Assembly (NCBI RefSeq): GCF_029407905.1
Contig: NC_073630.1
Location: 33,577,001 to 33,641,000, forward strand
Direction of reading: 5' to 3'
Length of the DNA: 64,000 bases
From: Bubalus kerabau
Taxonomy: Eukaryota > Chordata > Mammalia > Artiodactyla > Bovidae
In this document: one piece after another, positions 56,243 to 64,000 of the stretch
Layout of the letters: every line of letters starts with the position of its first letter
How positions within the stretch are numbered: position 1 is the first letter of the stretch
Program-made: the position numbers and the translations under genes
Notes under the pieces: model-generated
Told to the model about the DNA's origin: nothing
Seen by the model: the letters and a program-made list of their open reading frames with translations, nothing else
Database searches by the model: none

Positions 56243-57739
56243 TCTTGGATTTTTCACCCTTGGGAACTCATTTCTACTCAAACACTAAAAACACTCAACA
56301 GAACCCTTGTTGTTGGAGAGTGTAGCATTTTGTTTTATTCTCACAGTATGCATGTACACAAATATTTTGGCCATTATTTTCTAACTGTAGCATCAGTTTT
56401 CACAAAACTTTGTTGAATTATATAGCATGTGGAAAATTGTAACATACATCAAGGTCATCTTTTGAGCATGTGGTCCTCCTAAACATGATGGTCTTTTTTT
56501 TTTTTTTTGACTAAACATGATGGTCTTAATTCCTCATATTTTATTCTCGAAAGTTAAAAGAAATTTTAAAAGGTCCATTAGTTGAGACTAATATTTTTAT
56601 AGAGTCTGACACGCTTTGAGTTTTTCACAAATCTCAGAAAATCCAATGGTAATAAATAATTGCTATTTTCAAGGTACATTTGGCTGTTTTGCCAAGGGCA
56701 AACTGACTGTTTCAAGCAGAAGTCAATTACGCCTGCCTCATATTAGGTGCAATTTTCCCCTCACCCCCTAAGCCCTGAGGGTATAATTCAGAAGCGGTTT
56801 TGTGTCCAAAATGACTGATGGTGTTTAACAACTGTAATACTTTGTACCATTTGCCAGAAGTGTCCCTCTGCCTTTCGTTCGATCTCAGTCACGTGGTGAC
56901 ATGTTTCGTTTGCATTTGTTGGGGTTTTCCAGGATGACTTTTAGGTTGAAATGTTAGTGAGGAGTAAAGAGCTCAGCAAGCCTAGTGTAGAGTCGACACT
57001 GGGTGTCTTTTATTTTATAATGACTGTTTCATATTTGGAACAGGTTTCAGCATTTCCTACATTTTATTATGCAGAATACTGGAGGTTCATAAGCTATTAA
57101 TAGGCGGTTAGTTAAAAAAAAAATGAGTGTCATGGTGAAATAAATTTGGGAAACCGTGTTAAATGAAGTTGAACAGATTCCTCTGTTGCAAGATTTCTTG
57201 GAACCTTTCATAAGTTGCTGTATTTTTAATCTGTAAGATAAGCATAGAGTCCACAGTATAGACTAAACATATTTGATCACAGCACATTTTTTTTAATTAA
57301 AAAATACCAATTTTCATCGTGCAGAAAATAAACACACGTCTAAATTAATTTGGAGAAATCTTTCTATATGTGCTCCTTTTCCTATATATTTTATTGCAAA
57401 TCAAAAAAAGGAGAAATCAGGAAGATAATCAGGAATTTAGCAAGAGTAACCTTGTTTCTGTTCTTGTATATGTATAAGGTACACACATATATAAACTATT
57501 GCAACACATCTATTAGACAAAATGCTCTGTATGTGCACATTATGCCTTTTTAAATATTAAAATAAAATTGACATGCATTGTACTCTGCCATTTTCCTGTG
57601 TGATGCAGATAGATGCCGAGATCATTCGTCATGGTTGAAAATATTTTGCTCTATTTTAATAATAAAATAGTGATAAAGAATACAATTTCAAAAGAGTAAC
57701 TAATACCCTATATTAGTATGTCAGATTACCAAGCAATTT
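56243..57739. other. Unique sequence with a T-rich run
   Basis: A T15-16 run lies at about 56494-56508, with taaacatgatggtctt on both sides of it. No gene or repeat family was recognised otherwise. Confidence 0.5.
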
Positions 57740-57892
57740 TAAATGTATCATTTAACTTAGTCCTTGAAATCACACTGTGGAGTAGACAGGTCCAGTCTGA
57801 CTTCCTTTTACACTTGAGGAAATGGAGATCAGAGAGGTTAAATGACTTGCTGAATACCACACAGCCTGATGATCTAGGCCTGTCTCTCAGGA
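57740..57892 (-). repeat. MIR SINE fragment (minus)
   Basis: ttttacacttgaggaaatgg, agagaggttaaatgacttgc and cacacagcctgatgatctag are the antisense MIR core. Confidence 0.8.
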
Positions 57893-60004
57893 GGCAAAGG
57901 GTTAAAAAATCTAAAGTCTATATATAGCTTTGAAATATTCAGTTCACTTTTTTCGTTCACTGAGGAATATCTAAAATTGCATACTGCAAAAGCGGTAGGA
58001 GATTTCCAGCAATATGCCGTCTTCCCTCCACTCCTCACTCCACTTCCCCTTCCTAGAAAAATTAAAAAAAGAAACAGAAAAGAGCCCCTGGAATACCAAT
58101 CACAAGGGGTTTCGCTGTGAATTTTAATTTTATTTGAATAAATAAATTTGAATTAAAATAAATCAAATAAATCAAAAAAACTTCCTGGAATCTTTTCTGG
58201 CGTTTCTTGACAAACATCGTAAGAAAGTTGATTTGGGGCCGTGAAATCTAAAGGGTCTTAGAAATGACTAAGGGCTAGAGAGCTAAAGAGACTTATTCAA
58301 TAACATATAATAAAGCTAGGGCAATCTAAGGTTGTTAATACACCACCCAGTATTTTTCTCATACTACACTGGCCAGTGTGTTAATGGAGGATGATAATCT
58401 GATAAGTGGGTGGCAAGTTTCAGGGATATAGAAGCAAATGAAGAAAAGTTGAATCTGGTAGCTAAAGACAGAGTCATAATTTGAGTAAACCAGGAAAACT
58501 AGATTTGTGCACACAGCTTCTGATGAAAGCATGTGGGTGGTTCAGATCAACTACCAACAAATTGACTCAAAACTCCAGATGCCTTCACATGGCTCCTTGT
58601 TATAGGTTCATGACCGAACAATGTTGATTTTATTATTCTCCGTATTACCCAAATCATCATCACTGTAAGGAAGATTGTAAAGACATAATTATTTGTCACT
58701 TTTTCTAAGTGTTTACAAAAAACACAGGAATAATTTCTACAAAATTTTGGTCTCATATCTGTGATGGTAAAGATATGAGGTAAATGTTGAACGTTTGCTT
58801 CCTTTCCGTTGCATTTTTCATGCTTCTTTTCTTTAAAAACAGTGTGAACCTTTTAATAAAAATACTTTTATTATACAGAAAAACATAAAGCAAATGTAGT
58901 TTATGAAGCAAAACTACCAAAGACAAGACTGCAGTCAAATGATTGATATATTCTTGAATATTCTGAGAGTGTATCAGATTAATAAATATTTAACTAAGAT
59001 TTTTCCTTCCCCATCCCATTCCATCCCCCAAAACTAAACCACTCAAGTGTGCCTATATTTCTGATTAGGTGAAAATTATTCAAATATTATTTACCTTTGA
59101 TATTAGTGACCACTCACTCTTTGTGAGTTTGGTCCTGCACTGGATTCTGAGACACCACTGAGCCAGTTCCACTTACAATGCTGCTTATTGCTCAGTCTTA
59201 CAAGGATTCCCTTCCTCCCCTTGACACTTAAAGTCTGGGATTTCCTAGGTCTCTGCTGTCACACTTGTCCCCTCGACCTCACCACTTGAGTGATGGTAAT
59301 GAGATAAACCACCACCAAATGAGTATCTTGACTTTGACCGTGTGTTTCATCTATCTCCAAATATTTACTGTCTTGAAGTTCTCTCTCTAGTCCTTGCCTG
59401 GTACATGCTCAAGGCAGAAAGCTGAAATCCTCCTTCTTACTTTACATATTCTATTATTTATAAGTCCTAAAATTCAAATTCTACTTCCTGAGAATCAGTT
59501 TAATCCTTTCATTGAACTCCATATTTCAGATCTTTGTTATTTCCTATCTTGAAGTTTGAAATATTCTCCTATTTTCTTAATTTCTGGGCTAGCTCCTAAT
59601 TTCTGGGGTACTTTGGACCTTTTCTGTTTATAACCCTTAATGTCTATAAAGTTTAAACACCTCGCAAGGACACAGAGGTCCCTTGTGATTGGACTCTTAC
59701 CCACCTTTTCAGCCTCATCTCCTCCTAACTCTCTCTAAGGTTCTGACAGATTTGCTCTGAGAAACTATTTACAGTACATCAAGTCACCTCTTTCTCTCAG
59801 GCATCTGTACAGATTTTTCCATCTGAAATGCATTTGGTCTTTTGGGACTCTTCTGTGTGCTAATCTCCATGGTCCCATTTTCATAGAGTGCTTTTACAGG
59901 CTTTTTAAATGGCACACATCACATTATATTTTAGTGGTTCTAGTAACCTGAATGTTTTATTATTGGAGTTAAACTCTTTTTAGGTATCTTATCGTGCAAT
60001 TCTT
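57893..60004. other. Unique sequence, no gene recognised
   Basis: About 58130-58180 is an (aaat)-rich patch. Frames at 58547-58938 (minus) have hydrophobic stretches but no domain or splice support. Confidence 0.5.
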
Positions 60005-60351
60005 TGTACTCCCAATTACAATAGCACCAGAAAAGATAAAATACTTTAGAATAAATAAAGCAAGAAATGTATGAGCTTCTATGAAAAAAAAAAAAGTTAT
60101 ATCTATTCCTGAAGTCTCAAAGATATGAACAAATGGAAAGGCAATACCATGTTTTCACATAGGAAAATTCAATATCATATACATTTTTCCCAAGTTAATC
60201 TATACATTTAACATGATGCCCAAAATAATATTATTGTTTTTTTTCTATTTCTTTTTTGAGCAAGACAAGCTGAATCTAACATTCAAATGAAAAAATAATC
60301 AAAAATTGACTAAAAGCTTCTATAAAAGGTGAACAATACACAGGGGAAGAG

Positions 60352-60551
60352 AGCTGTGCGTGCGTGCGAAGTTTCTTCAGTCGTGTCCTACTCTGCCCTC
60401 CAGGCTCCTCTGTCCTTGGGATTCTCCAGGCAAGCATACTGGAGTGGGTTGCCACGCCTCCTCCAGGGCATCTTCCAGACCCAGGGATCGAACCCCTGTC
60501 TCTTATGTATCCTGCACTGGCAGATGGGTTCTTTACCACTAGCGCCACCTG
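60352..60551 (-). repeat. Bov-tA SINE (minus) inside L1
   Basis: The tail gctgtgcgtgcgtgcg lies at the left, then the antisense body to ctagcgccacctgg. The body lacks the cgaccccatggactg segment. Confidence 0.9.
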
Positions 60552-61084
60552 GAGGCTGGATATTTAAAATATTATGTTAAATATTTAAAATGTTAAATAT
60601 TTGAAAATACTATAAAAGCATGAAACATAGAACATAGTTTTGGAATATGAAAAGAAACAAGTCAATGAAACCAACTGGAAGATGAAGAAATAGACTGGAA
60701 TACATATGAGGACTGAATATATGATTAACATGACATCTCAAATCTGTAGGGACCACTGATCAGTTAGGAAAAATAATCTCATGTGACACCACAATAAATG
60801 GCAATGAATTAAAGATTTAAATATGAAGAATGGAAGCATAATATAAATCCTTCAATAAGCCACAGGAGAGTATTTTTATAAAACTGGAGTAGGGAAAAAT
60901 CTTTCTAAGTATGACATAAAAACAATAAGCCATAAGAAAGAAAAATAAGTTCAACTACATATAAAGAATTTCTGCATGCAGAGATCACTATAGTCAATTC
61001 AAGAAATAATCTCTTAATAAGGGAAACATTTGCAACTTGTGTCATGGACTTAGGACTTATTTAGCAAATATATAGAAGTGAAGA

Positions 61085-61291
61085 AGAAGTGAAGTCACTC
61101 AGTCGTGTCTGACTCTTTGCGACCCTATGGACTGCAGCCTACAAGGCTCCTCTGTCCATGGAGTTTTCCAGACAAGAGTACTGGAATGGGTTGCCATTTC
61201 CTTCTCCAGAGGATTTTCCCCACCCAGGGATCAAACCCCGGTCTCCTGCATTGCCGGCAGACGCTTTACCATCTGAGCACCAGGGAAGCCC
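61085..61291 (-). repeat. Bov-tA SINE (minus) inside L1
   Basis: gtgaagtcactcagtcgtg through catctgagcaccagggaagc; complete antisense element. Confidence 0.92.
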
Positions 61292-61910
61292 CTGGTGTAT
61301 AAAGGACCCTTGTATATGAATAAGAAAAAGTCCAATGAACCAATAAAAATAGGTAAAAGAAATGAGATAGTTAACAGAAAATGAAATGTCTTGGACATAT
61401 GAATAGAGGCATGATTTTACTCATAAGCGTGGTACACATTGAAGCTTATTGGGGTATCATGTATCATCTTTCTGATTAGCAAAAATGAAGAAAATTCTGA
61501 TAATTATGCTAGATGATGTGGGATCTCGTAGGTTGTTGGTAGGAGTGTAAGTGGGTACAACTTTTATAGAGGGTAGTTGGCAAAATTTGTCAACATTACA
61601 AATAAATATGCCCTTTGATTAGGTATTTTTACATGCAGGGATTAAATTCATGGATATATTTAGAACTGTATTAATGTATTTCCTATATTAAAATATAAAT
61701 ACAACTGTTTTATATTTAAAAACCTATCTTTCCTAAGGTTTTAGTCTAGCATTGTCCTTTTCTCCCTACTACATTTCTCCACCACCAGCTAGGGCAATGT
61801 GTCTCCCTATATTTTGCTTCAAACATGTAAGACTCTCATGAATCCACCATGAATCTGACAAATGCAGTTCCACAGAAACTCATACTTTAAAGACTGCTAA
61901 CAATTAGAAA

Positions 61911-62184
61911 GGAGAAGGCAATGGCGACCCACTCCAGTACTCTTGCCTGGCAAATCCCATGGACGGAGGAGCCTGGTGGGCTGCAGGCCATGGTGTCGCT
62001 GGAAGTTGGACACGACTGGGTGACTTCACTTTCACTTTTCACTTTCATGCATTGGAGAAGGAAATGGCAACCCACTCCAGTGTTCTTGCCTGGAGAATCC
62101 CAGGGATGGGGGAGTCTGGTGGGCTGCCGTCTCTGGGGTCGCACAGAGTCAGACACTACTGAAGCAACTTAGCAGAAGCAGCAG
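61911..62184 (+). repeat. Bov-A2 SINE (plus), complete, 10-bp TSD
   Basis: Two monomers with the standard linker and a gcagaagcagcag tail. Identical caattagaaa sequences at 61901-61910 and 62185-62194. Confidence 0.96.
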
Positions 62185-62194
62185 CAATTAGAAA

Positions 62195-64000
62195 ATTTAC
62201 AGAAGGAAAAGAGTTACTCTTCCTATCTTCTATTTTGAAACTAAAATGCTAGCATTTTATTTAGCCTGAGAAAAATAAATGGTCTAAAAATTATAGGTAT
62301 ACCATACACTGGCATGTACTATCCATTGCTTTTCTAAAATATCTGTTTTTAAAGAGAGTTGTATCTTTTAGAGTCCATGCTTTGATTTTATAATACCAGT
62401 GGAAAATACATATATAATACATGGAATTTCTTGACTTGTTTTGTGGAGCTGTTGGTTGTAAATCTTTTGACCTTGGTCTTGGCCTCTGGGGAGTAGAGTA
62501 AGCTTTAAGCTTTTCAAGCAGGTGGCTAAGTCTGACCCTGGCCCACAAACCCCTAAAGATTTAGCCCTACCTGACAACTATATTCAGAAACTATGAAGAA
62601 TCAATAGTTCCATTACAGGACACCCAAAGTGCCATCTGCCGAAGTGGGTAGATGTATTTTTCCCGTGTACTTTATTCAGAGTGTTTTATTCTCCCCATCC
62701 CAGGAGAAAACTATTATTCAAAGAAAAGAAAGAGCTCTGAAGGACTTTGATGTAAGAACATATTATTTAGCATCACATCACATTAATGATTTGAGTTGCT
62801 AAACAGAGAACATGCAGGGTGCGGATTTGTATCTGAAAGTACAACATTAAGATTTAAAAACAGAAACAAAAAGATAGAAGTGAATAAAAAGGCAAGGTTA
62901 TAGAAACACAAGCATAACTCAAATGAAAGCCAGGATTAAAGTGGGTTGCAAAATAAATGTGGCACAATACTGTCATATGGTAGTAATATGGCATGAAAAT
63001 GCAGCATACAGAAATTATAGAGTGCTATTTCTCCACACCGTATAAATACAGCTAATGAGCTTCAGGATTCCAGTTCAGCTACTCTAAAATCTTCCAGGGT
63101 TAAGAACAGCAAATATTTTCTTCCTTGGAGCCCCCATCACATACAGTTTTTATTCTTACATTTTAGAGTAGTTTTTACCCTGATAATATTGTATCTGCAT
63201 CATTCACTTCTTAAGCTTTTTTATTTATTTATTTTTTGAATGGAATTTTTTCTTTTTCCTTATGAATTAAGTTTTAATGGAAATAAACTCAGGTTATAAC
63301 TTCAGGATTTCCCATTTTCATAGGACTGTATAAACACTGCATAAAGCCTTGTGTGCTACGCTTTATTGGCTATTAAAGGCAGTTAAGTGGAGGTTTTTGT
63401 ACAAAAGTCTTGTATGTGTAATTAGAGGAAAACCTCACATGATTGTCATCCGTTTGTTTTTGCAAGTGTAGCCTTAGAATTTAGTTCTGATACGCCAATA
63501 GGAATGTTATTTTAGCTTTAGTTAAAATTGAAGTTTTTAGACAGGAAATTTAATTCTCATACCAGAAGGAGTATTTTTGACCTCTGCTTATAGCCAGTTT
63601 TAGGCTAAAAATTTGAAAATCATTTACAAAAAAATGGAATAGGTGATGAAAGAATTTAGGTTAATTCATGCTTATTATGTAGTTGGTGGGGGAGTTCCCC
63701 TGAAATAAGCCTTTGGTATTTGGTGTTTTAATGTGAATTTAAAAGAAATGAGGTCCTCTGTAGAAAAGTTAAACATAAGTGTATCCAAATACTATTGGGA
63801 AAACATCGGGCAGAAAATTATTGACTCAAAGGTGATTTCTCATTTTGTATCATTAGTGGGATAATTTTATTATCTACTATCCCAGACGCTCCATTACTTA
63901 AACAGCGTGCTTGCTGGCCGTTGGCAGCTGTGGCTCTGGGGTTCCGTATTCCACGTCTGGGGTAAACAGGAGCAGAGCTGTCCAGATGCCCCCCAGCCCC
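62195..64000. other. Unique sequence, GC-richer at the right edge
   Basis: Mostly AT-rich without recognised repeats. From about 63900 the sequence becomes GC-rich and ends in a C-rich run at the window edge. No exon can be supported. Confidence 0.5.

Larger units (their letters stand above)
60005..61730 (+). repeat. L1 ORF2 3' region (plus), split by two Bov-tA
   Basis: The sense L1 order is followed: aatagcaccagaaaagataa, gaacaaatggaaaggcaat, then after the first SINE a long ORF2-like A-rich stretch (gaaagaaaaataagttcaac, ctatagtcaattcaagaaa), and after the second tataaaggacccttgtatatg, aaaagtccaatgaacc, gttggtaggagtgtaagtgg. Stops and indels make it non-functional. Confidence 0.78.

Overview
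The window is non-coding genomic DNA from a ruminant, almost certainly a bovid (cattle-like). The diagnosis rests on dispersed repeats found only in that group: BovB LINEs, tRNA-headed Bov-tA SINEs, Bov-A2 SINEs with AGC-rich tails, and CHR-type tRNA SINEs. These overlie older mammalian repeats (MIR, L2, L1M, MER20). No complete protein-coding gene, rRNA, functional tRNA or CRISPR array was found. Nearly all long open frames lie inside repeats. The window therefore looks like intergenic or deep intronic sequence.

Layout. 1-9.7 kb: old repeats, one plus-strand ERV LTR (1.73-2.29 kb), a tandem Bov-tA dimer, several MIR/L2 fragments, CHR SINEs and a Bov-tA with a perfect 11-bp target-site duplication (TSD). 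9.7-18 kb: an unassigned old repeat, a BovB 3' end, Bov-tA copies, an L2 and two L1 fragments, and a CHR-1. 18.2-19.5 kb: a 5'-truncated plus-strand BovB with broken reverse transcriptase. 19.5-31 kb: mostly unique AT-rich DNA with scattered SINEs, a MER20 DNA transposon, an LTR fragment and a 23-bp minisatellite. 31.6-33.2 kb: a minus-strand BovB. 34.7-35.3 kb: an antisense LTR with an internal duplication. 37.7-45.6 kb: dense nested SINE-in-LINE insertions with readable TSDs, plus the only plausible host exon candidates (41.45-42.50 kb). 46.3-49.0 kb: the best structural feature, a BovB whose 5' endonuclease part is inverted relative to its 3' part (twin priming) and which carries a later 204-bp BovB insertion. 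50-56 kb: L2, two antisense LTRs, an L1M split by a Bov-A2, and a BovB 3' end. 56-60 kb: few repeats. 60-61.7 kb: an L1 body split by two Bov-tA copies. 61.9-64 kb: a Bov-A2, then unique DNA ending in a GC-richer 100 bp.

There is no gene cooperation to describe. What the window records is a sequence of retrotransposition events, whose order can be read from nesting and TSDs. I found no convincing previously undescribed system. The two items most worth checking are the twin-primed BovB and the phase-compatible exon pair at 41451-42495. Family names come from pattern recognition without a database search, so sub-family assignments are approximate.
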